Source: Onchocerca volvulus (Eukaryota; Nematoda; Chromadorea; Rhabditida; Onchocercidae). Taken from it: 64,000 bases of DNA. The stretch's first letter is position 1; the number at the start of each line of letters is the position of its first letter. Of the stretch, positions 11,501 through 24,215 are shown in pieces. The position numbers and the translations under genes are program-made. Location of the stretch: NCBI GenBank assembly GCA_000499405.2, contig HG738140.1, forward strand, positions 15,763,097 through 15,827,096. The letters are read 5' to 3'. The notes under the pieces are model-generated. The model saw only the letters and a program-made list of their open reading frames with translations, was not told the origin of the DNA and did not search any database.

Positions 11501-14340
11501 GAAAAAAATCTGAGCCTAAGTCTAAGCCTAAGCCTCATTTTTTAAACTTTTTTCAAAGTATTAGGAATAGATATAATTGTATGGTTAATGATTATGCTGA
11601 AAAAATTAAAACAATACAGATAATCAGAAAACTAACAAAAAGAAAAACAATGTTGAAAATTTCGCAACATGCAATTTTTTTTCTCATAGAGTCTATTTCA
11701 AAACAAAAAAAAAAAAAAAAAAATGACCTACTGTTATTTATTATTTCAAAGTTAAAAAATTGCTATTATTGAAATCGAAGTTGATATAATTTGCCAAAAA
11801 AAAAAATACTGATATAGCTTAGATTAGAGGAAATCTTCCTAAAAATATTATTTTTGAAATGTTTTGTCCTACATTTGTTGCCATAATTAATAAAAAAATA
11901 GTTAACCGAAGCATAATAATTTTTTATAAAAACTATTTTTTATTGAGTTACGCAAATTTCGCTATCATTATTATTAATGCTAGAAAATAGAATGAAAATA
12001 TCTAAGTCATCAAGACCTAAGCCTGTAGTATTTATGATACATTATGGCATTATGATTACGTATCATTTGATTATAGAAGCATTATTAAATATCATTTCAG
12101 ATTGATTCGAAATGTTACGGCAATAATGAAGCGAGTAGAAAATTAACTGTCCGATTAATCTGTTAGCATTCGATTAATTAATTTAATCTATTATAGCAGC
12201 AAAACATACAGGAAATTCATTTGCACGAATTTGACATTTACTTTTAATCCACTCTTTATATTTCTTGAATTTCAAGGAGATTCATTGTGATTTGTAATCA
12301 TTTTGTTACTAATATAGAAAAACTATTGCAAATTTAATGCAGACGAAAAGAGACTGTTTACTTCATTAGCCATGCTTAATTAAAGTAATTAACGAATAAG
12401 CAAAAGTATATGAAAAAAAACTGGAAATGAAGTTCCTTAATTTTTTTTCTTGTTTTTTTTTTTTTGCAAATGAAAAGCGAAAATGAAATGGATAGATTTG
12501 ATTTGACGGTTCAGCAAAAAATTTAAAATTTTGTTGTAAGATAAGCAAAAATTTCTGTTTCTTTTTGTTTTTTTTTTTGTTTTTGTTTTTGTTTTTGTTT
12601 TTTTTGATCTCTTATGCAAGGCAAGAAAATTTTTTGAAGAAATTTGACTGACGAAATGTAAAGTAAGGGCAAATTCAAACATTTCAAAAACATCAATCCT
12701 ATCTTTAAAAGAAATGCATAAAATGGAATTTGATGAAAATCGAAAGTGAAGGTAATAAATATAAAAACTACTTGGAAAATCATAAATAATTTGATCTAAC
12801 TGAACAGAAATACAAAAGATAAATATTAGATAATATATACAAATAACTGAGGCTAAATTAATTAGATAGTACAAATCTCAAAAATTTTAATGATTAAAAA
12901 TTTAATTTAATTCCTGGAATACACTATGAATCCCAGAAATTTTATAAATGGATCGTGCTGATAATTCCCGAGTAGCAGTGTTTCAGAAATCTTGACTGGA
13001 AACTGAAGTTTTTTTCTTTTAAATTTTTAAAATCATTGGTACTTATTTAGCATTTATTATTAGGGATACAAAACATTTTGTGATGTTTCAAAATCTTTAT
13101 CTTCAACTCTCATTTTCAGTTTTAATTATTAATTTTAACGTTTTTAACTATAAAAAGGAAAATATTTATAATAGAAGACATTTTACATATTTTTATATAG
13201 TTATTTAATAATTAAATTGCTTTTTCTTTTCCAAATCTATGCTTACGAGCTTAGGTATCCGTAATACCTAGAATTTAATAAATTTTTAAATAAATTGCCG
13301 TAATTATCTGATTTTTAATTCAATTAGCTTCAAAACACTAACACATTTCAGATGTAAACTTTTAGCAGTTATCTTGCTGAAGAAATTTTTTTTGGTGAAA
13401 AATCTAGTTTAAATATTAAACCAAATGATTTTTGCCACAATTATAAAAATTTTGGTACATTTTTTCAGATTGAAATTTAAAAAATTGATTTTTTTTATTG
13501 TTTCTATTCGAACTATGCTTTATTTTTTGGCAAATTCATTTTAAATTTAATTTACGATAATAATCAAATACCATTTTTTTTTTATTTTTTAAATGATTCA
13601 TTTATTCAGAACATTTGAAAAGAAATGAGATTGACTTTTCTAATGATAGTACTGTGATATTATTATCATTAAAATTATAAGTTCATTCATTAAGTCTGTT
13701 CTAGTGCTACCTGATTAAAATAAACGAACTCTAAATGATTATGTCAGAAAAGTTCACATTATTTATCATTATTATAAGTAATTTGAATCAAATATCCTCC
13801 ATATTTTCAAATGTATTCAGTGTGCAGGTTTTGCTCATTTTCAATGCTTCTGGCAAATTTTCACCTGCACGATATTGTAACCAATATATTATCTTGATAC
13901 TCGATAATTAAGTAAAAATATTACTAATTACTATTAAGTCTTATTTAATTACGCATGAAAAATTTTTAATTTATCTATTCCAGAAGAAGCAAGAAAATAC
14001 ATGTTATTTCGGAAATTGAAATTTATCTATTTTCCCTAACATCTACGATAAAGTTAATTATCAATAGTGAAATGTTTACAAACGGAATATTGCTTATATT
14101 TTCACATGTGGAAAAAAAAAAGAATTGCTTCCAAATTTGTTGTTATATTTTTAGGGGAAAATATTTCATTGAGAACTGATAAATATGAAAGAGGAGGAGT
14201 GGAAAGCAAATTTGAAAAATTCCGGAAATTATTTTTAATTCATTTTTTTTTATTTAATCAATGCGAAAAAAATAGAAAAAATTATTTTTCAAATATTCTA
14301 TTGATATTTAGAAAAATAAAGGAGTGTTTTTTTCTATAAA
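8541..14340. other. gene-poor, AT-rich stretch
   Basis: There is no confident gene. A weak minus-strand pair of exon-like pieces lies at about 8622-8870: HVLIVRMHGNRK ends at a perfect GTAAGT donor and could join NYYGREVLKVKKHEVKFRRN, which follows TCTGTAG. It is not recognised. Frames at 12366-12874 are runs of TTTTG/TTTTT repeats. A 44-codon frame at about 11010-11150 (+) has balanced composition but no recognisable motif. Confidence 0.5.
9627..9690. repeat. tandem duplication, two 32-bp units
   Basis: Units at 9627-9658 and 9659-9690 each read TTCCTATATCCA.TTTATTCC followed by CAAATG.CGCA, and differ at only two positions. Confidence 0.85.
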
Positions 14341-14520
14341 AGAAAAAAATTCGCGTGTCCAGCTTCAACTAGCCTATATAAATATTCGTTTGTTCAAAAT
14401 CTAGAAATATCCGAAAGTTCTTAAACATGCGTCTTGTCTATTTGCAAACACGCGCCTATTCGAATGCAACGTTTTGGCAAAATTTCAAATCAATCGGTGA
14501 AAAATTGAAAGATTGAAATG
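14341..14520. mobile_element. Helitron-derived end pair (head-to-head)
   Basis: The left half carries the family's 3' end (GCGTGTCCAGCTTCAACTAG, ending in CTAG at 14369-14372), directly followed by the 5' end CCTATATAAATATTCGTTTG. The right half, from about 14448, is the same subterminal sequence in reverse (ACGCGCCTATTCGAATGCAA). The result is a roughly 180-bp non-autonomous unit with related sequence inverted at both ends. Confidence 0.6.
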
Positions 14521-14642
14521 TGTGAGAAGTAACAACGAATCTTTACATTTTTAGATTATTATCATTTTATAATGATTAATTCGAAAGTTTCGCATTTGTT
14601 AGATCATAAAAGATGTTGTTAAATGCAGGAATTTTATTTTAA

Positions 14643-15090
14643 AACCAATCAATAATGTCTATGCTTAAACACTGTTTTTCTTAAAAATAATGTTATAAAT
14701 TTTATGCGATACAGTAGCCAAGCAATATTATTCCATCTGAAGAAAGGGATGGACTTGAAAAGTTGAATTGATTGCATCGGAAAAGCAAAAAAAAAAAAAA
14801 GATAAGAGAAAAGGAGGATCTTCATTTCGATTATTTCATATAATATGATGCATTTAACATTTCAGGCAACCATCATGTGGTAATGGAAATTTCAAATATA
14901 CTCCTTCCTTCCATTTCAATTACAATTTATAAGTTTATTGTTTTTCCGACTAAATATGTAACTGTAAAATTTGATTACTTTTGAATAATCTTTGATCTTA
15001 ATACTGCTTTTCTAAATTTAATTAATGAATTTATTCGGTACCAGTCAATAATGTCTATGTTTAAAAACTGTGTATCTTAAAAAAATAATA
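14643..15090. repeat. dispersed direct repeat pair (about 50 bp)
   Basis: ACCAATCAATAATGTCTATG at 14643 and ACCAGTCAATAATGTCTATG at 15039 start two related segments of about 50 bp, roughly 400 bp apart. The sequence between them is AT-rich with no gene. Confidence 0.55.
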
Positions 15091-15099
15091 AAGAAGTAA

Positions 15100-16055
15100 T
15101 ATCTTAAAAATAAATAATCAAAATCAGTTTTTTTATTTTAATTGTAATATTATTGCAAAATTTTTGTTTGATTAATAAATTGATGGAATTATTCATAATT
15201 TGCTCCAAAATTTAGTAAAAAGCAATACTTATGATTTTATTCCTTTTTTTAAATTACTAAATTTATATTTCTACTACAACTGCTATTTGTTGCTCTACTT
15301 ATAGAAAACTGACATTTCCGAGAACCAATTAAAATCATTTCTCTTTCATTTCTTTATAGTAATATTAAAAAAGAAGTTTTTTCTTCTTTAAAAAAAAGGA
15401 AAATGAAACTTTATTAGAAATTGTATTTCTTCACAATAACAAATTATTTTCGATTGCAATTTATCTAACCAATTGATTCATACATATGTAAATAGACTCA
15501 ATTAAATCATCTATCATTTAATTATTTTCTACTGACGAAAAAATACCATTTCAATTACTTAGTAATAAAAAGAATATTTTGCATTAATTTCAGAAAGACA
15601 TGAAAATTTTCATTATTAAGTTTTTCGGAAAATTTTACCCAACAAATATTTCTTCGCATAGATATTTTAGTCATTTTGCTGATTTTTCCCATAGTTCGCT
15701 TAATTTCAAGATTTTGAGCAGTATTCAAATTGTTCATAATCTCCAAAAAATGGAAAGATTTTTTTAATCAGCGTTTAATTCTGGTGTACTTCTAGATATG
15801 GCACTTAATAATCTATTTGATTTTATTTGACAATTCCAAAGAAGTTTCCGAATTTTTTTGCTGTAGCAATTATTTTTTGCAATCCTATAGTAAATTTCCG
15901 CTTGGCTAACTCAAATGGACTGAATTAAATTAATTGTTAATTTCATGGTATTTGACATTTATTGTTCTCGTCATATGCTAACTATCAGTTTTTGGCATTC
16001 AAAGAAGCTTTTATACTTCATTTGTAGATTTGATAATATGATTTTTTTTCTATCA
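15100..16055. other. non-coding AT-rich stretch
   Basis: I see no gene, RNA or repeat beyond simple A/T runs. The short minus-strand frame at 15555-15746 has no recognisable features. Confidence 0.5.
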
Positions 16056-16060
16056 CTAGA

Positions 16061-16340
16061 CTACGGTTTGCATGGCCGGTCCAATTAATTTATATGGAGC
16101 GGTTACTCTTCGTATAAATAAAAATGTCCACTTGTCTTGTGTCCAAAACTCACGTTCACTTTTTTACCTGTCACAAGTGTGAAAGGTAAAAAAAAAGCAA
16201 GTATATTTAAATAAAAACATGCATTTATTCGAATTAAACATTGTATCAAATTTTCAAAGCAATCGGTAAAGAACTTGTAACGCCGTATCAAAAGCCACAA
16301 CGAACATTTACATTTCATTTTCATAATTCAACACTACGAT
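16061..16340. mobile_element. Helitron-derived end pair with internal hairpin
   Basis: The 5'-end consensus TATAAATAAAAATGT begins after TC at 16110-16111. Upstream, GGTTTGCATGGCCGGTCCAA resembles the family's 3' end. From about 16220 to 16325 the same subterminal sequence runs in reverse (TTTTCAAAGCAATCGG). The centre holds a hairpin of CTTTTTTACCT against AGGTAAAAAAAAG (16159-16197). Confidence 0.6.
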
Positions 16341-16587
16341 TTTCTTCCAGTTATGTTTATGTTTTTGAAATTTTTGGAAAACAATTAAGTAATTTAAGTA
16401 ATTTGGTCGATCGATTAAGTAATTTGATGCATAAATGAATATACTTTGGATTTTAGCTTGAATATATTAAACTTGATTGATCAAATTCCCCAAATTTAAT
16501 TGAACTTAATTGACTAAGTTTGCAGTTTGTATTTTTGATTTTTTCATTCTCAAATTTCAGTTTTTTTATGAACGAAAAAAAATATCA

Positions 16588-19500
16588 ATGAATCTGTTAG
16601 GAAGTATGGAAAACAATGATAATGATAAACATCTACCATTGTGTAGTATTTGCATGGGTTCTTCGGATTCGAAATATATGGCAAGTTAATTTTGCATTAT
16701 TTGCTAATTCAATACTTAGTTTTCAATTAAAATTTTTATATCAGATCCTTTTGGAGAATACAAAACTTTTTTGTAGGTAATTTCTTATTTCCATTTCTAT
16801 TAACTTCTTTTATTTTACCAGAATCCCCAAAGCCTGATTTCATTACTTCATATTCTTACTAGTTTTTAATTTCTTATCAGTTCTTTCTAGAAAAAATATT
16901 TCAAATTGAATTACAAGCATTCATTTAAAACAAATTATTAGCTAGTGCTAACCAAAATATAATTTAAAAAAAAATTGTTATAAAATTGATTAGAAATTAA
17001 TCAATGAAGAAGAAGATTATACTTCAACTAAACGTTTGGTTTAGCCCCAGTTAACGCTTACCAAAAATGGTCCACTCGGAGCACTCAATCTCGAATTTGG
17101 AGAATTTGAATTATTAATTTTTGAATTTAAAACAATTAAAAAAAGCGGAACTGAAATCAACGAAAAAGTTTCATATTTTCAGAAATACAATTTGGCTGTA
17201 TCTGGTATAATATTACCAATTATCGGTTTCATTGGAATTATCGGAAATTCTCTAGTAATGACAGTTTATGGGAATATCGAGCAACGAAACTTTTCAACAA
17301 ATATTTATTTGGCTGCTTTGGCATTCAGCGATTTTTCTATGATATGGACAGCAATTATTTTATACAGTATAGAAGCCTGGAGGCATCATGGCCCAGTAGG
17401 TATGAATTTCAGGTTCCTGATATTATTCATCAAAGTAATGTTTTGATGTATCAATCAATTCAAAATGTTTCATTACCTTTAACAAGTTTGAATTTTGAAA
17501 TTCGATCAATTTATTGAATGTAAATTTCTCTTTTTTGTTATATGCATTTAAGCTATTTCAATAATTTCGAATAGTCCAAGTTATTTTAAATTATTATTAG
17601 ATTTATTTCCAATTAATTTTTTTCGAGTTGTATTAATTACTTTTAACTTATTATTCTACTATTATCTTATCTATAATTTATTGTTTATTTATCCATTTTT
17701 CTTTTCAACATTATATAAATTACAAATAAAATTTTAAAATTTCGGAATTAAAATAAAAATTTAATTTTTAAATATTAATACTTTTAGTTTTATCAGTTAT
17801 TTATGTTAGAAGCGCAGAATTTGTTTTTCCAATCAGTACCATGCTGCAAACTACTTCCGTTTATTTTTGTGTTGCTGCAGCTGCTGATTCTTTTGTTCGA
17901 ATTGTTTTATCAGCAAAAATCAAAGATAAAATTTGCACGCCAAGGTATAAATTTAAATATAACAAACATAATTTCAAAAAATTACTAAAATTTGTTGCTA
18001 TGGTTTAAATTGTTGTTTAGTAGTTTCATATGCTTGAAATGAAATTTTTTTTTCAAATTTTCCCTAATAATATTAACTTCTTTCGATGCAATCGGATTTA
18101 CTTTTTAATATAAGTTATTAATAATTAATTTATCATACTATCCAATGTTAAGTAAAATTAAAATTCATAGTATAAGTAAACTGAAAATGATAGATCAACG
18201 GATAAATTAGAAGCTAACGATTGATGAATTTGACGCAAAAACATATTAATAACAATTATATCACGATGATCCATCATCTGGAATCCAAGAACCGTATCGA
18301 TCCGTTCCATCAATCATTGATTTTCAGTAAACAATCAATTTTGATTTCACCAAAAACTATCATTTCCATTGAATTTCACGGCAGAACCAATTCTGATATT
18401 TCGTTCCATCAAAAGCTATTATTTATGTGCGTTGAAAACATGAAAATAGCTTTAGATTAAATTTTTATAAAATTAAATTATTCAAATTGTATTTCTTACA
18501 TCATTTACAATCTTTTTCTCTTCTTCTCTTCACATCTCCCATTTTTTTCCTTTCTTCTCCTTAATTTGACAAAATTTATAGAAAACTAGAATTTCCTCAT
18601 AATAGCTTTTCTTAACAAAGAAAAATTAAAGGAATTTTCTTTAAATAATTGTTTTCAAGTAGTTTTTTTTCCTTTTAGTAATATGTCATTTTTTCTTGAC
18701 CAAACCCCTCGTTTTTTTTTTTTTTTATATATTGAAATTCTTCGTATAATTTGAATTTCCAAAAATTTTTTAAATTCTTTTATTATCTTTAAATTTTCCG
18801 AATTTTCAATTTTTTTGTAAAAGTTCTTTTCAGATTTTTAATAAATTTATTAATTTTTAAAAACTAATGAAATTTCGAATTCGCAAAAAGTTCCTTCCTC
18901 AAAATGTTATATTCTTTGATAACTCAATAAATGAGTAAGAAAAGAGGCAAAATTGATTTGTTTATATTTAGTCATTTATTTATTAGTCCACTGGTTTAGA
19001 GAGAATTTGTTATAATGATCAGTAAGAAAAAGCAAAGCAAAATATGGCAAGAATATTTCATTCCCATAAATCCTATCACAATAAAAAAGATATTACCATT
19101 TATTGGATGAACTATAAATAAATTCTTGAAATCATTGAAAATATTTGATGAGAAATAAAACAAACAATTGGATGTATTATTTAAGATAATTTCCGAAAAA
19201 GCTTAAATAATAATCGATTCTAATCGATTATTCAATAATGTTTTTATTGCAATACACATTTTATTGATTTAAAATGACATAAGTTCATAAAAACATGCTT
19301 TGTTGTAAGTAAAGAATAAAATCAATCAATACTGCTATTTTTAATCATTATGTTGTTTTCATTATGAAAAAAACGATATTTGGATCAATTTTTCAGATTT
19401 GCTCGATTACTTGTATTATCAATCGCAATCATATCATTTCTGTATAATGTGCCGCATTTTTTTGAATTAAAAATTATTGATTGTATCGACGAAGCACGAA

Positions 19501-20922
19501 ATAATACATTATCAGTTCAAGTTTGTCCTACTGGTATGATGATAATATATGATAATAGTAGCTAATTATTTCAGTATAACTATAATTTCCAAATATTACA
19601 ATATTTTTTGTCTACAGTAAGTTATAAACATGTATTCATCTAAGCATTACAAAATCATTTTTTTGCAGTTTCAAAAACACTTCATAATAAGGAAATAAAT
19701 TTATTAATTCAAATTAATTAACAATCATTGAATAATTGCAACATTTCAATAAAAAAAATTCATAAATCTTTGGAAATCTGTAAAATTTAATTTTTTAAAA
19801 CTTTTTTAAACGATTTTACTTTTTTATTTCCTTCAATAACTAATTTTGAGAACTTCGAAACAATGCACTTTATTATGAATTATATTATACCTATATGTAT
19901 ACGATATTTATGGCTGCTGGACCACTGCTAATTATCGTTACACTTAATGCATCAATTGTTCGAGTTGTACTCAAAAATGGCGCTTCTGGTAGAAAATTTT
20001 AAAATTTCAACGATTTTTTCTATTATAATGATTATTATTATATTTTAACTTAGGAAGTCATCAAAAAACTTTTTTAGACATGAGAGAAATAAAGGGTTAA
20101 AATGAATTTTGGAGAAAAAGCAAAAATATAAATTATCATTTAGTAGCAAATGATATCTTCTTTTCAATTTCGGATGAATAAATTTGAATTTTCGAGGAGT
20201 TTTTTTCATTCATTAATGAATTTAATTTATTATTCATTCTCCAGTGAAAAAAAAAATTGAAATAAATAAAAGATTGAAATGAATTAATTCATCACTACCC
20301 TTATTACAGAGGACTCCGATACGATTAGTCTTATAGTCGTCGTTTTCATGTTTATCTTCTGTAATTCAGCTGCTCTTTTGGTCAATTTTATCGAAATGTT
20401 CTTTGCTGATAAGGTTTAAATTTATTCAATTTTACTCCATAAGTTTGCTATTTGTATCTTAGAAAGAAAATACATTAACTAAAAATCTGGAAATTAATCA
20501 ATAACTCAAAAATTTCAATCTGTTAAACATTATTCAATTGCCATATTAAAACAAATCCAATCAATAATTTAATCCTCAAATGTTAGATTATCTTTGCGGA
20601 AATGAAATGGCAAAAAAACCAACCTTGCTGTAACAATTTTCAACTTTTTATTTCAGAAATATAATCTTTAGAAATTACTTGATTTTTTTTTTTTGTATTA
20701 TAAAAATGCTTCTAAAAAAGGTGGGAAGAAAAATTCTTATAGGTTTACGATGTATTGATATATCTGGTTGATATGTCCAATCTATTGGTAATTATCAATT
20801 GTACCAGCAATTTTTTCTGTTATTTATTTTTTGGTGGAAGCTTTAGACGTACACTTCGAAAAATTCTAATTGGATGGTCAAGCCAATTTGATTTGGAATC
20901 CTTCATCGACTATCAACAATAA
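16588..20922 (+). CDS. FMRFamide-peptide-receptor-like GPCR (FRPR type), complete
   Basis: This is a class A G-protein-coupled receptor of the nematode FRPR neuropeptide-receptor group, a plasma-membrane protein. Seven exons (16588-16680, 17183-17399, 17797-17944, 19397-19533, 19851-19988, 20310-20413, 20743-20922) join in phase to 338 residues. TM1 is GIILPIIGFIGIIGNSLVM, TM2 NIYLAALAFSDFSMIW, TM3 TTSVYFCVAAAADSFVRIVL, TM4 ARLLVLSIAIISFLYNVPHF, TM5 YTIFMAAGPLLIIVTLNASI, TM6 ISLIVVVFMFIFCNSAALLV, TM7 NLLVIINCTSNFFCYLFFGG. The DRY motif is replaced by D-S-F-V-R. Intron 1 uses a GC donor (ATG/GCAAGT). The frame is also open upstream of exon 2 to about 17045, so a longer exon 2 is possible. The ligand cannot be told from the sequence. 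The C-tail is short, about 30 residues after TM7. Confidence 0.92.
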
Positions 20923-23712
20923 TTGCATTTCGAAGAGTCATCATCGAATTCAAATTCTGATAACTAATCAGAAAAATAAGGAAAAAAGAAGGGACGAAGA
21001 ATGAGGGAAAAGCTCATTATTTATTTTAACCATCATTTCGCTCTGTTCTATTGTATTTTATTTTATTTCATTTTATATCATTTTATCTTACTTTTTCTTC
21101 GTTTATTTTATTCGTCTTTTTTTTTTTCGGTTCATATTTTATCACCTTTTTTTGATGTTTCTTTTTTAATTTAATTACTGGTCAATTTTCATACCCAGTT
21201 TTTTTTTTTTTTTTTATTCAAAACTTCAATTCCTTCCAATTTATTCATCGCCTATTTATGAGCCAAATTTATTTATTGTAATTAAATATTCTAAAGGAAA
21301 AAGAACAATTTAAGAAAACATAAATTGAATTTCACTAGTTTAAATTTATAACAACAAAATTGGATGTAAATTTATCACTTGCTCTGATTTGATAACAGCA
21401 TTGATTATTATCAAAATTTAAATCTATCTGAAATAAATTAAAGATATCGTATTACCATTCTTTTTTAGCAGAACTACCAACAATCATCAAAAAAAGGTTA
21501 AATGATGAAATATCCGCTTGCAATTTAGGTTTGAAAGTTTCTTAAAATATTTTTCACCAAATTTTCATCATATGGCTGATGTACTGTCACAACATGATAA
21601 GAGAAATTTTCAAGTTAGATTTCTGAAGCAAATCTTGATAGTAATGATGAGATTAAATTCATACTTTGTTTCGGATGCAGCAATGATATAATATTTCAAA
21701 GTGGTTATTAAAAAAAATAATTTTGAAAAGAATTCAAAATCAAAATTTTAATTTGTAATTCCGGAAATGCGATATGATTGTATTCGTTTTATGCATGTAT
21801 TTAGATTTTATATGTTAAGAATAGATTAAAATAAAATAATTCATTTCGAAGGAATGAAAATTTGCATATCAATGAAAATTTTAAAAATCAATCGGAATAA
21901 ATCTAACTCATTATTTTTCATTTTTTCATTCATCATCAGTTATTATCACTATTCACTTGTATATCTCATTTTATTTAGGATCAGAATCATTCTTTGTCAT
22001 ATTCTTCAATTCATCTTATTTTTTTGTTAAAAGAAGCATAAGTAAATAGCATTCACAATTCAATAAATCTTAATTTCTTTCTAAAAAAAAAAAAAATTGC
22101 ATTTTCTGGCTGCCGTTCAGTTGAAAAAAAAAACGGATTTTTTTGCTTTTGAAACGAAAAAAGAAAGCTCTAAAAGCATTAATGCATAAATTCTTTTAAA
22201 ACGCATTATCTGAACATTTAGATTTTGAATAAAAATTTTTTCCTTCTTGCTTTCTAATGCACACAAAATTCCATTGAATCATTTCTTTTTTAATTTTCAA
22301 AATTTCATGTTTAAAATTTCGCACTCAAAGTTTTTCGTTTTTTTTTTTTTTTGTTTTATTTTAATAATTATGAGACATACACTTTTTTTGAATTATTTAT
22401 TGAATTTCAATTGTAATAAATTGTTAAATAATTATCGAAGGCAGATTTTCTGCTGAACACTTATGAAAGTTTGAAAAGGAAAATTTTTTTTTTTTAACTT
22501 TTTATTGTCGAAATTGAGGAATATTTTTATGAAAACTTATTTTTAACTATTCATTTCAATTGAACTAATAAAAAGGAATAGTTTTTTTTTCTCTCAACTA
22601 CATGGCAATTAATATATATAAATTTTGCATTCAAATCATTATAAATTATAATTGAAAATTTTTTGAGAATATTTTCACAATAAGAAAATTTTACAAGTTA
22701 ACGAGTTACTGCTCACGGGAATTATTCCTTTTCCAGTAAATTTCCTTTTTTTAATCATTTATACTTTGAAATTTTTACGAAAATTTGAAAATCAAATTAT
22801 ATATTGATTGCACTGCTAAAAGTGCTCGCATAATCGCATATTTTATTTCAAACGGTTATATAATTTTATTCTAAATCTTAAACAATTGTTTAATTTTATT
22901 CAAATTTCAATTATTGTTCGAAGAATTGCTTACTTTAAATTTTTTAAAACTTTTTTTCGCCTTCTTTTCAATTTGTGTCAGAAAATAATTTTGCTTTATG
23001 TTACACATATACATATATTATATATACTGCTCAGAGTAAGTTTCAACTTTTTTGTTGACGAATTGCTAATGTTTTATTCCTAATTTAAATAAGTTAATTA
23101 TTCAAAATAAGCACCTAAGATTAAAATAAAAGATTTAATTATATATATGGAAATGAAAAATGAATAATTTTCGATATGTTTTTGCTTTTTTTTAGTTAGT
23201 TTTTATATTTAATTGAAATACAAAATGAATATTTGTAGAATATTACTAAAAAAATTATTTAAAATTGAAATAAATATTTGAAAAGAAATTTTTATTCGAC
23301 TTTTTTTTGTTAAAAAAAAAGAGCTAAAATTTGTTAAAAAGAGCCAAAATTGCAAGAAATATTTTGGCGTTTCATTATTTCAATAAAAGAAGGAATTCAG
23401 GAAAATTATCCAGCAAAATAAATGAAAATAAAATCAGCCGCGAAAAATTGTTTATATCCCTTGAATGATAAATGAGCAGAATTAAAATAACAAAAGTTCT
23501 CTTTCAGAAAATTTTTTTTTATCAATCATTTGTGAGCGTTTAACACATGATACTAAGTTGTTTGCTAGTTATACATATCATATTAAAATGAAAATGATTG
23601 ATAATTTACTCCAATTAATAACTGATAAATTACTTCCAATACAACAAACTTTCTCACATTTCACACATTTCCTAAATTTCTTCTAGTAAAAGAATTGATC
23701 ACCCGACTAATC
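20923..23712. other. intergenic, AT-rich
   Basis: This is the 3' flank of the GPCR followed by low-complexity T-rich DNA. Hydrophobic short frames (for example 22247-22456 and 22886-23083) look like chance products of T-rich sequence. No gene is supported. Confidence 0.55.
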
Positions 23713-24215
23713 ATGAAATTGATCATAAAATTTGTCATGATAATCATAATGTAGATCGCAAAGTTAATCATGATAATCATGAAATTGTTTGTGATAAATA
23801 TTAATGAATGATGGAATAGGAAATCTGATTATTTCAGCAAAATTGACGACAATGACGTAAGCTCTTATAATTACTTCATTTGTAAACAAATTTATTCTAA
23901 TTAAATAATGACGAATTAACAAATAATCAAAGTAATTAATGAAGAAATAAACTTTCATTCATTTATCACGTATTTCGATTGAATTAAAAGTATCGAGAAT
24001 TGGAAAGTCAATTTTTATAAAATTTTTTATCCATATATTAAAGTTTCAACCAGAAAGGGTCCCGCAACTATAAACGATTCGTAAAAAGGAAGACTGAAAT
24101 TGAATCAAATCAAATGTTTTATCAATGCGACGATCGAGACGGAGATTTGAGGGAGAAATGCGACGTAAATGAAAAATCGAAGTATCTCGCGATTAGCATG
24201 TATACTAGAAAATAG
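23713..24215 (+). CDS. candidate small three-exon gene, unrecognised
   Basis: Exon 3 (24054-24215) follows a CAACCAG acceptor and is open for 53 codons to TAG in otherwise AT-poor text. It reads GSRNYKRFVKRKTEIESNQM, then FYQCDDRDGDLREKCDVNEK and a basic tail. A 19-base micro-exon at 23838-23856 has both a strong acceptor (ATTATTTCAG) and a strong donor (GTAAGC). An upstream exon at 23713-23750 starts with ATG and a hydrophobic MKLIIKFVMIII, ending at GTAGAT. The three pieces join in phase (38 + 19 + 162 bases) into 72 residues, which would be a small secreted or membrane-anchored protein with KR/RK pairs and two cysteines. The first exon is the weakest part; the real 5' end may lie farther left. 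Confidence 0.4.

Noticed and set aside
12437..12874. 145-codon minus-strand frame
   Set aside because: Driven by TTTTG/TTTTT simple repeats (KKTKTKTK) and T-rich hydrophobic text; no motif.
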